Assembly: GCA_963210315.1 (NCBI GenBank)
Contig: OY723277.1
Location: forward strand, 1,798,001 to 1,862,000
Reading direction: 5' to 3'
Length of the DNA stretch: 64,000 nt
Source: Rhynchopus euleeides
Lineage: Eukaryota > Euglenozoa > Diplonemea > Diplonemida > Diplonemidae
Both the position numbers and the translations under genes were made by a program. Shown here piece after piece: positions 20,599-32,000 of this stretch. Each line of letters begins with the position of its first letter. The first letter of the stretch is position 1. Below the pieces are notes generated by a model. It was given only the letters and a program-made list of their open reading frames with translations, did no database searches and was not told where the DNA came from.

Positions 20599-21442
20599 GG
20601 TGCTGAGGAGGGGCTGCCCCCTTCACTGCCGCTTCTCTGCCAGCTGAGCACCACCTCTCTTCTTAACGCTGGCTCTCCCTGACTGTGGTGGGTTAAGGCT
20701 GCATTGCACTGTGTGGCGTATCCTCCAATCGAGGTGGTTGTGGCTGCCCCTTCGGGACCCTGCCCTGCCTGGGTGTGGGCGGCTTTCCGCCATGCGATTC
20801 ATGAGCTCACTCCGTGCGATGCGCATAGGATATCCCGAGCGATGTGCCTGCTGTGCCGGTGTGCCACACGCAGCCTTGCACACCCCACCCTATGGTAGAG
20901 GGGGTGTGTGTGGTGGGGGTTTGTCCCCCCCACTCCCCACTCCCCCATCCTCCCGCAGCCTGGCAGTCAAATGCGTTGTGTGGGCGGCGTGGCCTTTTCT
21001 CCTTGAGAGAGAGAGAGAGAGAGAGAGAGAGGTGGCTTGTTGGCCTTTGTCCTCTCTGCCCTGGCCCCCCTTCTTTGAGACGCTGCGTGGGCCGTGGTTG
21101 GGAGAGAGAGAGAGGTCTAATTGTGCCCCTCCCCACCCTAACACCACCACCACCACCACCACCACCACCACCACCACTCCCCCCCCTCCGGAGGCTGAAA
21201 AGAGGGTCACGCATACACCCGTCGGGTGGCAGCATGCACTATGCATTGGCTCGCACCAAAAATCATCTCGAAATCCCCCTCCCCCCTACCCTCCCCACCT
21301 TTCAACTTGAGTCGTGGAGGTGGAGTCCATCTCTTCTCTCTCTGCACCTTCTCTGCTTTGCTCTGCATCCTACCCCACAACCCACACCCCACACCCCAAC
21401 CCACCACAGGAGAGGGCAGGGCACTGCGAGAGGTTTTCTCTT

Positions 21443-21474
<32 letters not shown>

Positions 21475-21655
21475 CCCCTGCGCAGGATCCACTCCACCTC
21501 CTCCACCCCCCCCCCCCCCCCCCTCCCAACGATGCTGCCACACTAAGCCCGCCCCCACCACCCACCCCCTCTCGCCTTGGTCCGGGGGAGGGGTTTTCTG
21601 CCCCTCTGGGGCGTAACACCTGCAACACCCAAGCCGCCGCTGTTCTCCGCAGCAA
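20599..21655. other. intergenic region rich in simple repeats
   Basis: No gene seen. It contains (GA)n at about 21005-21031, (ACC)n at about 21141-21178, (CT)n at about 21446-21476 followed by CCCCCTGCGCAG (a good acceptor-like sequence) and a C-run near 21510-21523. It probably includes the end of one transcript and the leader of the next. Confidence 0.5.
21399..21417 (+). promoter_or_regulatory. shared 19-mer after pyrimidine tract (copy 2)
   Basis: Identical to 18428-18446 and again placed after a pyrimidine-rich belt upstream of a + strand gene. Confidence 0.35.
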
Positions 21656-24600
21656 ATGCCGGCCCCACGGGGAGGGGGACCCCCTGTGGGTGGCGCCGCC
21701 GAAGGCAGCGGGAGGGGGGATGGGCTGTCGCACATACGGCATGAAGAGGAGCGGATGCGGCGCAGCGTGAGCCCGCATGCGGATGTGATGATGCTGTTCT
21801 CCCCCGAAGCCCCCTCCGATGGGAGCAGCAGTGGCGGCGGCGGCGGCGGCGGCGGGTCTCCAAAGGGTGCGTCTGGATCGACAGCAGATGCATTGCTGCG
21901 CCGCGATAACCCGGGGTACGGTTCCAACACGCATGGGTCTGCCTTCAGAGGCGACCCCACCAGGTTGTCCCTCAGCCTGGCGAACAACCCACGACATGGA
22001 GTCACCCAAAGCCAGCGTGTCGGGGGTGGGGGTGGAGGAGGTGGAGGTGGAGACTTCACCCGCGACGCTTATGCGAAGGTTCTCCAGAGTGCGCACAGCT
22101 CCGACATACACCCTTCCGGGTTCACCGCAACCCCTTCTTCGTCGCGGCGGAGCGCGACGGCGTTGCATTCGAGGCAGAGGCCTGTCTCCGACCCATACAC
22201 CACTGCTCTCAGGTCAGGCACGCAGGGGGTGGGCGACGTCCCCCCTGCATCCAAGCTGTGGAATAGCCAGACCGCCACCATGTCTTCCACAAGGCCCGCT
22301 GGGGCAATGGGATCCTCCAGCCAGATCCCGCCGCCGCCACCGCCGCCCCACCGCAGCGGGAAGGGGGTGGCGGTGGGCAGCGCGGGGGAGGAGGAGGCAT
22401 CCGCGTCTCCGATAGGTTCGGCGTTCTCCTCAGCGAGGAAGCTGCGTGCGGAGCAGCGTGGCGGGTTTCGTCTGGCTGACCTGAAGGCGATCATCCGGAA
22501 GAGCGAGGCAGCGTGTGAGCGGGACCTGGTGTCGGGGAAGGAGCTTGATATACATAAGAAGGGCGGAGGTGGAGGCGGAGGCGGAGGAGGGAAATCCCCG
22601 GGCCTCGCCAAAGGGACCCCAACGGGCAGCAGCAAGGGAAAGGGGGGTGGTGGTGCGACGCGGGGGCACGCCACCTCCCCGCCCGACACCCTCATCCACG
22701 TCGGGTCCATCCGCGAGAAGCAGCAGCAGCGGGGAGGGACCGCAAACGCAAACGCCGGTGCCCCTCCCACCTCATCCGGTGGAGGAGGAGGAGGAGGTGG
22801 TGGTGGTGGTGCATCTTCCCAGTCCCGCCCCACCCCCACCACCCCAACTGGGAGCTTGCCTCCGCCTGCGCTCTATAACACCCCATCCAAGGGTGGAGGG
22901 GGTGGAGGTGGAGGAGGAGGAGGAGGGGGTGTTAACAGTGTTAAAGCAGGATCACCCCTGCGATCTCCCGAGGCTTCCCAGAGGGGGAAGACATATATAT
23001 TCAAACCAGGGGGTGTGTCGGGGCGTGAGATTGAGGTTGATCGGAGCGGGGTCCCGCTGAGCAGTTCATCGGCCTACCATGCGTGGGCCGGGTCGTTGCA
23101 TGCGGATCGGGATCCGAAGGATCTGTTCAAAACGCTGGATGGGTATAACAACGCGGCGCACCGGAGGAGGCAGAGGCTGTTGGAGCAATACCGGCGGGAC
23201 GTTGAGGTGGTGCCGGATGGGGGCGGCGGTGGGGCAGACCGGGTAAGGGAGGAGGATGATGAGGCGGAGTGCATCTTCGACCCGAAGAAGGCGATCCAAC
23301 GGGAGAGAGCTGCGGCCGCAGCAGAATCCCGCCGCCGCCGCGCCCTGGGCAAGCCGGAGTTCTGCCTCGGGGAGGCGGAGGAGGGCGGAGGGGGCGGCGA
23401 CAGCTCGCCACCCCTCCCGCTCTCCCCCGTCTCCCTCCCGGCTCCAGGGGGATCTCCCACCCGCCGGCGTACCGCAACCTCCCCCCGCTCCAGCGGTGGT
23501 GCCCCAGAGGTTCCCAAAGGTGGTGAAGGAGGGGTGGAGGGTGGTGGAGGTGGTGTCTCAGCAGCATTCCCTCTTGGGGGAGGCGGAGGAGGGGGTGTGG
23601 GAAGCGATGCTGAGTTTCTGTCGGAGGGGAGCAGCAGCAGCAGCGCGCACACGGCACCCGTGCCTCTGGAGACCCCGCGGGGGGACGAGGAGGCAAGCCC
23701 GTCCGGGCAAGCTGGGGGCGGAGGTGCCGAGGAACCGCCCCCCCGGGGCGGAGGGGAAACCGCTCTGGAGGAGGAGCAGCAGCAGCAGCAGTCTCCTCCT
23801 CCACCTCCACCTCCCCCGCCACCGCCACCACAAACCCCGCCCCCGGTGGGGGCCTACCCACAGCAGTGTGCCTGCCCCAGGGGGTACTATGCCCTCTGGA
23901 GCCATTCCGTTGGGGGGATTGCCGCGTTCTCCGGAGGTGGAGGTGGGGGAGATAGTGGCGGCGTGGCCCTCCTGAAGGGCATCCCCTGGGGCCTCATCTG
24001 CAACCCAGTGTGCGACCTGTGGTATATGATATGTGCGGTGGAGAGGCAGGCTGCGGAGGGGGGTGATGATGGGAGCAGCAGCAGCAGCAGCGGCAGCTCC
24101 GCCGCCATATCCCCCCGGCACAGGCCTGATTTCCCTGAGGAGAGGGGTGGGGGTGGTGGTGGTGGCGGCGACGAGGGCCCATCCCCAGACGCTGTGCGGT
24201 TCGGCGTTGCGGCACTCATCTTCCTCCTCCTTTTTGCCGCCCCATCGGTTGCAATCTTCATCCCGGGCCTACCCGATGCAGGCAGGGATGCGGCATTCGG
24301 CTCTGCCATAGGAACCCTCTGCTTCTACCTCCTGATGCAGGCGTTTGCCATCCGCGAGAGGCACGCCTTCCGCTTTGGAGGCGGCATGGTGGACTTCCAT
24401 TTGGCCCACCTCAGCTGCGCTGCGGAGGAGGAGCCCAGCAAGCCTCCCGCAGACAGCGAGGCACCGCAACCACCGAACAGCCCTCCTGGACCCACTCCCG
24501 TTGATGCCGATGCCGTGGAGCGTGCAGGCGAGGTGATCAGCTTGGCAGATGTCATCCTGCTGTCGCTCGATGGGCTCCTCCTCTGCCTCCTCTGCTTCCT

Positions 24601-26896
24601 CCCCGTCCCCCACGGGAGTGAGTCCGCCCGGGGCAACGTGCGGTCCGAAGCCTCTGAGGCATTCGATGACTTCACCCGCTTCGCCTCCGCCGGCTCCTCC
24701 GCAACCTACGCCAACTCCACGGGGGTGGAGCGCCTCGCCACCGCAGCCTCTTCCTCGGGGAGGTATACCGAAAGCTCGTTCTGGCTGCAGTCTATCGCGA
24801 AGGGTGTGTTCTTCATGCTGTCGCCTCTGCAGGTGGGTCAAGCGATTGCCCTGGTTATCGCACTGGTCGCACTGGCCTTCGTATGCTATCGGAAGCGTGT
24901 ACCGCTGGGGGATGAGGAGGATGATGACAACATCTCAATCATCACCCGAGCCACAGTGTCGCGCCGCCTGGCTGACGAAGCACAATGGGATCCCGACGAT
25001 GAGTTTTCAGACAGCACGCTGCAGGCCATCGCCGCCCGCCGCTCTGCAGGCGCAGAGGGTGGGCAAGGTGCCGCAGCTGCCCCTCCAGGAGGGAGTGGTG
25101 CTTCCGGGGCCCAGGATGGGATGGGCATCATGTCGCATGTCGAGAAGCAGGTCTTCCTCCGGGTGTGGCTGGTGGTCTTCTGCGCAAAGGTGGCCATCGC
25201 AGGGGCGTCGAACTGTGTGGATGGGCAGGACTTGGGGTACACCTTTGAGGCTCTGGTGGCATATCTGGGATACCTCAATGATCTGTCACTCCAGGGGTCC
25301 GGGGTTTCTGCCAGCGAGGCGGGAAGCTTTAACGAGGCGGGGTTCAACGCCTATGTGAATGCGAGTTACGTCAGCGCATTCGACAGCGGGACGAAGTGCT
25401 ACGAGGGGGTGCACATCGCGTTTGGCATCATTTCTGCCCTCCTCACCATCGCGCTCATCCCCTTCAACTCGCCGATGCTGCGGAAGAAGGACTCCCTCAG
25501 GTTTGCCATCGCGGTTGCCACCGCTGCCACTGTGGATCGGTTTTACAACTCCGAGAGTTTGAAAATCGTGGCCCACGCTGCGACTGCCGTCTGTGGCATT
25601 GCCTTCGCCGCAATCGCGATGGCGTGCGTCCCAAAGGGACCCCGCTTTGCCAAGGCGGGCCCTGCCCCGGGATCCCCCGGGTTTGCCGCAGACGCCTTCT
25701 CCTCCCTCGCGACATTCCGCAGGTTTGCGAAGATCGAAGCTGCCTGGGGTGCAGGGATGGTTCTCGCAACAGTCGCATCTCTCCTGAGCTCCACCCTGGA
25801 CACCGCAGAGGGTGCCTCTGTAGTGGGCGTCCTGTCGCTGCTGCTGCCTCTGGGCTACTCTGCTGCGGTGTATCTGCAGACAATGTGGTGTGCTGCGCCC
25901 TACCCCTACCAGTGCAGGCTGGAGGGGGGCAGCCCCGTGCAGGCGGTGGCTGGGCCTGGGAGAAGCTACCAGCAGCAGGGGCAGCAGGTGCAGCAGGCGC
26001 CCCCGTTTCCGCCGGGGGGTGGTGGGGGTCCGCAGGGCGCGTCCGGCAGCCCGTCCGGTGTGACGCCGCCCAGGTCGGCCAGCAGCAGGGGTAGGTCGCA
26101 GAAGGGGAGGCGGAGGAGCGCAGGGCACACTGGACGTGCCGGGGAGGGGGCGCCGACGTCGTCCGCAGTGGCGAACCCGTTGATGGGGGGGCTGGGGCCT
26201 CTGCAGCCGAAGCCGACGAGCGCTGCTGCTGCTGCTGCTGGCGGCGGCGGCGGCGGCGGCGGGGCTGACCCAGCGCAGCAGCACCTCCACGCCCGGCACG
26301 GCTCCCATTCCCCCCCCTCGGGAGGGGTGAAGTCTAGCACGCCGACTACCGTGCGCACGCCGCCGTACCCCCAGCAGCAGCAGCAGCAGCAGCAACAGCC
26401 CCCCGTTGCTGGCATCGTCAACTCGAAGAGCCCCTCCAGCACGCCCCTCGGGAGGCCGTTGAGCAAATCGCCGCCGACGCCGCGCGGCGCGGAGCTGCTG
26501 CCCGGTGGTGGTGGTGGTGGTGCCGCAGCGCGCCCTGTGCTCGACAAGACGTTTGCCCTGCCGGCACCGCCCTCGCAGAGGAGCTATGCCAAGGCGGTGC
26601 CCACCTCCAGCAGCATCGTGCCAGCGCCGTCGGCGCCCCGCCCCCAGCAGCAACAGCAGGCAGTGGGTGCGGCACCGACGTATTCCTCCGCATCTGGCGT
26701 GAGCCCCCTCGCCAGGTTTGATCAGCAGGGCGCCTTTGGCAGCGGTGGCACCGGCCGCGGCGCTGGCGCTGGCGGTGGCGGTGCGGCGAATGCGGGGGGG
26801 AGGGGACGCAAGGTCGTCCGCCGCCCCCGCGTGCCCCGCCCTGGGGAGGCCACTGTGGTGGACCTGCCGCCTTCGCGGAGGCCGCAGCAGCTGTGA
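21656..26896 (+). CDS. 1746-residue multi-pass membrane protein with low-complexity arms
   Basis: A single open frame from the ATG at 21656. Residues 1-730 are disordered, with many Gly6-12 runs, Ser and Pro stretches, and a QQQQQ/PPPPP segment near 705-725. A Cys-containing segment follows (CACPRGYYALW ... CNPVCDLWYMICAV, about 740-790), reminiscent of short membrane-surface Cys-rich domains. Between about 845 and 1410 there are about nine or ten hydrophobic helices, for example near 845, 885, 960, 1050, 1165, 1252, 1285, 1305, 1362 and 1390. The tail is again disordered, with a Gln9 run near 1573, and ends in a basic RGRKVVRRPRVPRPGE segment. It is probably an integral membrane protein of unknown function; transporter, channel and scaffold are all possible. 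Poly-Gly/poly-Gln length is probably polymorphic. Confidence 0.8.
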   Translation: MPAPRGGGPPVGGAAEGSGRGDGLSHIRHEEERMRRSVSPHADVMMLFSPEAPSDGSSSGGGGGGGGSPKGASGSTADALLRRDNPGYGSNTHGSAFRGDPTRLSLSLANNPRHGVTQSQRVGGGGGGGGGGDFTRDAYAKVLQSAHSSDIHPSGFTATPSSSRRSATALHSRQRPVSDPYTTALRSGTQGVGDVPPASKLWNSQTATMSSTRPAGAMGSSSQIPPPPPPPHRSGKGVAVGSAGEEEASASPIGSAFSSARKLRAEQRGGFRLADLKAIIRKSEAACERDLVSGKELDIHKKGGGGGGGGGGKSPGLAKGTPTGSSKGKGGGGATRGHATSPPDTLIHVGSIREKQQQRGGTANANAGAPPTSSGGGGGGGGGGGASSQSRPTPTTPTGSLPPPALYNTPSKGGGGGGGGGGGGGVNSVKAGSPLRSPEASQRGKTYIFKPGGVSGREIEVDRSGVPLSSSSAYHAWAGSLHADRDPKDLFKTLDGYNNAAHRRRQRLLEQYRRDVEVVPDGGGGGADRVREEDDEAECIFDPKKAIQRERAAAAAESRRRRALGKPEFCLGEAEEGGGGGDSSPPLPLSPVSLPAPGGSPTRRRTATSPRSSGGAPEVPKGGEGGVEGGGGGVSAAFPLGGGGGGGVGSDAEFLSEGSSSSSAHTAPVPLETPRGDEEASPSGQAGGGGAEEPPPRGGGETALEEEQQQQQSPPPPPPPPPPPPQTPPPVGAYPQQCACPRGYYALWSHSVGGIAAFSGGGGGGDSGGVALLKGIPWGLICNPVCDLWYMICAVERQAAEGGDDGSSSSSSGSSAAISPRHRPDFPEERGGGGGGGGDEGPSPDAVRFGVAALIFLLLFAAPSVAIFIPGLPDAGRDAAFGSAIGTLCFYLLMQAFAIRERHAFRFGGGMVDFHLAHLSCAAEEEPSKPPADSEAPQPPNSPPGPTPVDADAVERAGEVISLADVILLSLDGLLLCLLCFLPVPHGSESARGNVRSEASEAFDDFTRFASAGSSATYANSTGVERLATAASSSGRYTESSFWLQSIAKGVFFMLSPLQVGQAIALVIALVALAFVCYRKRVPLGDEEDDDNISIITRATVSRRLADEAQWDPDDEFSDSTLQAIAARRSAGAEGGQGAAAAPPGGSGASGAQDGMGIMSHVEKQVFLRVWLVVFCAKVAIAGASNCVDGQDLGYTFEALVAYLGYLNDLSLQGSGVSASEAGSFNEAGFNAYVNASYVSAFDSGTKCYEGVHIAFGIISALLTIALIPFNSPMLRKKDSLRFAIAVATAATVDRFYNSESLKIVAHAATAVCGIAFAAIAMACVPKGPRFAKAGPAPGSPGFAADAFSSLATFRRFAKIEAAWGAGMVLATVASLLSSTLDTAEGASVVGVLSLLLPLGYSAAVYLQTMWCAAPYPYQCRLEGGSPVQAVAGPGRSYQQQGQQVQQAPPFPPGGGGGPQGASGSPSGVTPPRSASSRGRSQKGRRRSAGHTGRAGEGAPTSSAVANPLMGGLGPLQPKPTSAAAAAAGGGGGGGGADPAQQHLHARHGSHSPPSGGVKSSTPTTVRTPPYPQQQQQQQQQPPVAGIVNSKSPSSTPLGRPLSKSPPTPRGAELLPGGGGGGAAARPVLDKTFALPAPPSQRSYAKAVPTSSSIVPAPSAPRPQQQQQAVGAAPTYSSASGVSPLARFDQQGAFGSGGTGRGAGAGGGGAANAGGRGRKVVRRPRVPRPGEATVVDLPPSRRPQQL

Positions 26897-29095
26897 GTGC
26901 TGCCGGTTGTGTTGGGGTGCTGCTGCCCTCGCGCGTCTGTCCGCCTTATGCAGAAGAGGGCCACCCCACTGCACCACCTGTGGTGGTGTTGCTCACCACT
27001 GTGTGTGTTCTCTGCATGCATCAGCGAGGTCTCGAGAGCCACAGCAGCCTCCTGGTTTGCTTTGTGCGTGTTGCGGAACCCACCACCTGGCTGCACAGTC
27101 AACGGGAGGCTTTCACTCCCCCAACGCTCACATGACTGGCTGCAAAGTGGCGCAGAGCAAAAGGCCATTCCAATAAAGAGAGAGTATCCTCCGGTCGCAA
27201 GACAGTAACCCCTCTTATTCCGTTGTTGTAGCTAGTAGAGTTCCTTCCGTCGGCCTGACCGTCGACCGCCTTCCCCAATCTAACACTGCGTTGTGTCGTC
27301 AGGAGTCGGCGATGCCTCGCATGTCTGTTATTTGCGTTGCGTATTCTTCTTTTTCTCAAATTCTTTGTTACTCCGTTGTAGCGACGGACCGAAAGCGAAG
27401 CTGCGAAGAACGTCCAGAGGGAAGACACACGCCCGAACCTTTTGGACTCCCACAGTCACACGACGCACCCACACGTGAATATTTATTAGACTTATGTAGA
27501 GCACACCGGGCACTACTCCTGATGCTGTATCCACCGCCTCAAACGGGGACCTCACACATGACAGCCATGCCACTTCACAGGGTATTCCCACGCGTGTTCT
27601 CGACAAACAGTGCAGCTGGAGTCTCGAAGACGAAGAGCGAGCTGTGGCTGCGACTCCAATCGGAATTCACCAAACCAACCCAGGTCGTGCTGTTCTTTCC
27701 ATTTGCTGGACAGCGCATGGGTCGCAAGGCCATCGTGCGAAATCAACCCACCTTCGCCTCTCTCTGTGTAGCGACTTGCGCCGAAACCAAATGTGCTTTA
27801 GAAAGCCCACCCCACTCCCCCCCCACCCCCCCAACCGCGCCCCCATCTTCTCTTTGCCTTCTTGACTCCCCTTTGACTTTAAGGGGCTCCCTGGCCCCAT
27901 AGCAAAGCGAAATCCGAAAGAAAACATCTGAAACCAATAGAAGTCCTGCCTTCGGGATCCGTGGCGAACAGGAGGAGGAGGGTGGTGACGAGGGAGAGTG
28001 TATGTAGTTATGAACGAGGGCATCAGTCCCCAACCCCCCTGCCAAGCCCAAGGCCTCTCTCTTGTGAGTGAACTGGGGGTATTCGGTTTTCTGCTGTGTG
28101 GCAGCCGTCCCTCCTCCTCACCCTGTGGCTTTCCACACACCCCCTCCCTCCCCCCTGCGCTGCTAGAGAGTTTATAAGGTTGGGAGGAGAGAATAAAGCC
28201 GGCCCGATAGATAGGCACCACCCCCCGCCCTCACCCCACCCCAGACTCAGCCCAACCCACCCAATCCTCTTCTCTGTATGCGTGAATTGTGTGTGTGTAA
28301 TCACACACAAAACCCAGCTTTTAGAGAGTCTGTCAGCTTAGTTGCTTTAACTTGATTTCCTATTCACATTGCTACGTTACTGACACTCGGCCCACACTCG
28401 CATCGGGTTAGCCTGCTGGTTGTTGGCGTTGTTGCTGCTGTTGGCGTCCTGCGTAGACCTGAGGGGGGTCTGTCTCGGGGAACGTCTCCGGAGGAGAGTA
28501 TCCGCGACGCCATCTCACGCTATCCCACGCCATCTCTGCGAGCTGTCAACATAGTGGACCGGCATCTCCTGGGATTGCCACCCGAAGTGCCTGCATCTGC
28601 AGAAGTGCCTCCCTCTGCAGCTGCTGTGGCAGCGCGTAAAATATCCCTTGGCCCAGATCGGTGGCAGCTTCCGTTGGTATCCCGTACAGCGTGTTATTTC
28701 CTATCCCCTGCATTTTGCACTTCTCGGAGGTCTTGGCCCCGGAGATGAACAGCTGCCCCGCTTGAACCACCCCGCACACCTGAATCCGAAGCCGAACCGA
28801 CACACGCACATACCTGCGTCATCCCACCACACACAGAGGGGTCCTCGCATAAGACACACCAGACGTTGCAGTTTGTAGGTCGTGATGAGGATGCTCGTCG
28901 GCAGCGCGGCGACCACCACCACCACCACCACCACACACAGGGGAGGAGGGGAATCCCGAGAGGCAATCTCACTCCCCCCACCCCCCAGCCCCTCCACCCA
29001 CCGCTGCCTCGATACACACGAATTAAGGAGGGGCAGAGGGTAGGGGGCGACGGCAGCGGCAGCGGTTTTGCTGCTGCCCCCGCTGCAAGCTCGCA
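26897..29095. other. intergenic region before golgin gene
   Basis: AATAAA at 27172-27177, about 275 bp after the preceding stop, could be a polyadenylation signal. No gene is assigned. Open frames at 27291-27902 (+) and 28546-28809 (-) are the least artefact-like, but neither has a credible ATG plus recognisable domain. A (ACC)n tract is at about 28911-28936, and C/T-rich belts lie at 28190-28270 and 28970-29010. Confidence 0.4.
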
Positions 29096-32000
29096 ATGTC
29101 CTGGGGGTTCAAACTCGACGCGCTAACCGATGTCGCGAACATCGCAGGGTCGAACCTCACGGGCGTGCTGAACAGAGCGGCAGGCATTGACGACAACGGC
29201 AGCGATGGGGGCGCCCCACAGGAGGTTGACGACGACGACGTCAGCATGAGCGACGGGTGGGGCGCTGAAGGCGAGGGTGGTGACCCTGCAGATGAAGACG
29301 GGGGTGACGGAGAAGGCCCCTCACCGTCACACCGCCACGCCCCCAACCACCACGGCAGCCACCCTGAAGGTGTGTCGGAGGAAGAGGTTGAAATTCTCAG
29401 GGTGCAGGCGAGCCAGGCATCTGCGCTGAAAATCGAACTCCAACGAACTCTGGATCAACTGTCGGAGGAGCAGTCGCAGACGGAACGCCTGCGAAAGCAC
29501 TTCGACACCGCACAGGCCGAGTTTGAAACGAAGGAGATCGCGTGGATCCGCCAGCTCAACCAAGACGCAGAAGCAACAGCATCAGCAGAGCCCTCCGGCC
29601 CCCACCCCCTCGAAGAGGTGGTGTCGGAGCTGAAGGCGGAGCTGGCAGCCGCCGCGTCTGCAGCTGAGGAGTCTGCACGTATCCGGCAGGGCCTCGAGGA
29701 GGCTGCGTCGCGTTTCGCCGAGAAGGAGGCGGGGTGGGCTGCGCAGCTGGCTGCAGCCGCTGCAGCAGAGGGCCTGGCGGAGGAGATGCAGGCGCTGAGG
29801 GAAGAGGCAGAGAAGCAGGAGGCGTGCCGCACGGATCTGCTCCGCCAGCTGGAGGAGTCGGAGGCGCGGGGTGCCGCAGCCGCGTCTGCGGCTGGCGGGG
29901 AGGAGGAGGAGAAGGAGAAGGCCGCCACAGCAGCGTTGGAGGCCCTCAGGCAGGAGGTGGCTGGCCTGGGGCAGGCGCTGGCCGAGGCGCAGAGCGAGGT
30001 GGAAGCCCTGCGGGTGGCGAATGGCAGCCTGGAGGCGCGCCTGTCCTCAGAGGCTGGGGGTGCTGACGAGCGTGCTGCAGAGCTGGAGGCAAGGTGCACC
30101 GCTGAGGCAGCAAGGGCCGAGGAAAAGGCTTCAGAGCTGGCCTCGCTCGCAGTGGAGAAGGCGGAGCTGGAGGCAAAGTGCGGCAGCCTGGAGACGCGTC
30201 TATCTGCAGAGGCTGGGGGGGCTGATGAGCGTGCCGTGGAGCTGGCGTCGCTGTTGGAGGTGAAGGCGGAGCTGGAGGCGAGGTGTGCCGCTGAGGCAGC
30301 AAGGGCTGATGAGAAGGCTGCAGAGCTGGCCTCGCTCGCAGAGGAGAAGGCGGAGTTGGAAGCGAGGTGTGCTGACCTTGATGCGCGCCTGTCTGCAGAG
30401 GCTGGGGGGGCTGGCGAGCGTTCCGCAGAGCTGGCAGCACTGTCGGAGCAGAAGGCTGAGCTGGAGGCGAGGTGCGCCGACCTGGAGGCACGCCTGTCTG
30501 CAGAGGCTGGAGGTGCTGATGAACGGGCCGCGGAGCTGGCGTCGCTTTCGGAGCAGAAAGCAGAGCTGGAGGCAAAGTGCACCGCCGAGTCAGCAAGGGC
30601 CGATGAGAAGGCTGCAGAGCTGGCATCACTCTCAGAGGAGAAGGCGGAGCTGGAAACAAAATGTGCCGACCTTGATGCGCGCCTGTCCGCAGAGGCTGGG
30701 GGTGCTGACGAGCGCACCGCAGAGCTGGCCTCACTCACAGAGGAGAAGGCTGCGCTGGAGGCGAGGTACGCCGACCTGGAGGCACGCCTGTCCGAAGAGT
30801 CCGGAGGTGCTGACGAGCGTGCCGCCGAGCTGGCGTCGCTGTCGGAGCAGAAGGCTGAGCTGGAGGCAAAGTGCACCGCCGAGTCAGCAAGAGCCGATGA
30901 GAAGGCTGCAGAGCTGGCTTCACTCTCAGAGGAGAAGGCTGCGCTGGAGGCAAGGTGTGCTGACCTGGAGGCACGCCTGTCCGCAGCAGAAGAGGAGTGC
31001 GCAGCAGCACGGGAGGCTCTGGGGCAGGCACAGCAGCAGGGCGAGGGGGCAGCGGCAGGCGCAGCAGAGCTGCAGGCACAGCTGCAAGACAGCGCGGCAG
31101 AGCTGCAGCGCGTGCAGGGGGAGGCGGACGCGCTGCGTGCTGCGATCGACACCGCCGCTGCCGAGCATGCCGCGCAGATGGAGGCCGTGCAGGCAGGGGC
31201 CGCTGCAACTGAGCAGGAGGCAGCTGAGCAGCGCCAGGCATGCGCTGCTGAGGCCGAGGGCCTCCGTGAGTCGCTGGAGCGCCTGTCTGCCGAGCGGGGC
31301 GAGGGCGTGCAGGAGGTGGCGTGCCTCCGCCGCGAGCTGTCCGACTGCACGGCGCGTCTGGAGCGCACCGAGCACCTGAAGAGCAGCCTCACGGCGCAGC
31401 TGCGCGAAGCGCGGGAGGGGACCGCAGAGGACGCCAACAGGGGGCAGGCCCGGGACAGGGGGGTGCTGCAGCTGCAGGCGGAGGTGGAGGGCGCGCGGCG
31501 CGCCGCCGCCGCTCTCGAGCAGGCCTGTGGCGAGCGGGATGCGACCATCGCCTCCCTGCAGCAGGGGGCGGACGATGCGAAGGCAGAGCTTGCGCGGTCC
31601 GCATCGACCCTGCAGAGCCTGCAGCAGCAGCTCGCTGCGTTGCAGCCGCAGCCGCAGCAGCCGCAGGCACAGGCGCAGCCACAGCAGGCGCAGAAGAGCA
31701 ACGGGCGCCGCCGAAACAAGCAGGGGCGCGGCAAAGGGGGTGGGCAGAACGACGCGCCTCCCGCAGCACCTCCTGCGCAGCCACCGGCAGCCCCCGACCT
31801 GGCGTCGCTCGGGCAGCAGCTTGCCGACAGCCACGGCGAGGTGGCTGCCCTCCGCGAGCATCTTACGGCTGCAGAGCGGCGTCTGGCCCAGATGGCTGCA
31901 AGCGGTGCGACGCATGACGAGGAGCTGCGTGGCGCGCGGGCGGCAGAGGCTGAGCTGCAGCGCAGCCTGCAGGACGCCCAGCGTGCAGCGGAGGACGCGG

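Noticed and set aside
27291..27902. 203-codon + frame between the membrane-protein and golgin genes
   Set aside because: Starts with TTG and shows no motif. A 17-bp match (CATGCCACTTCACAGGG) with about 56838-56854 suggests repeat-derived sequence rather than a gene.
28546..28809. Minus-strand frame before the golgin gene with fairly protein-like sequence
   Set aside because: No ATG, no recognisable domain, and no supported upstream exon; kept only as a possible decayed exon.
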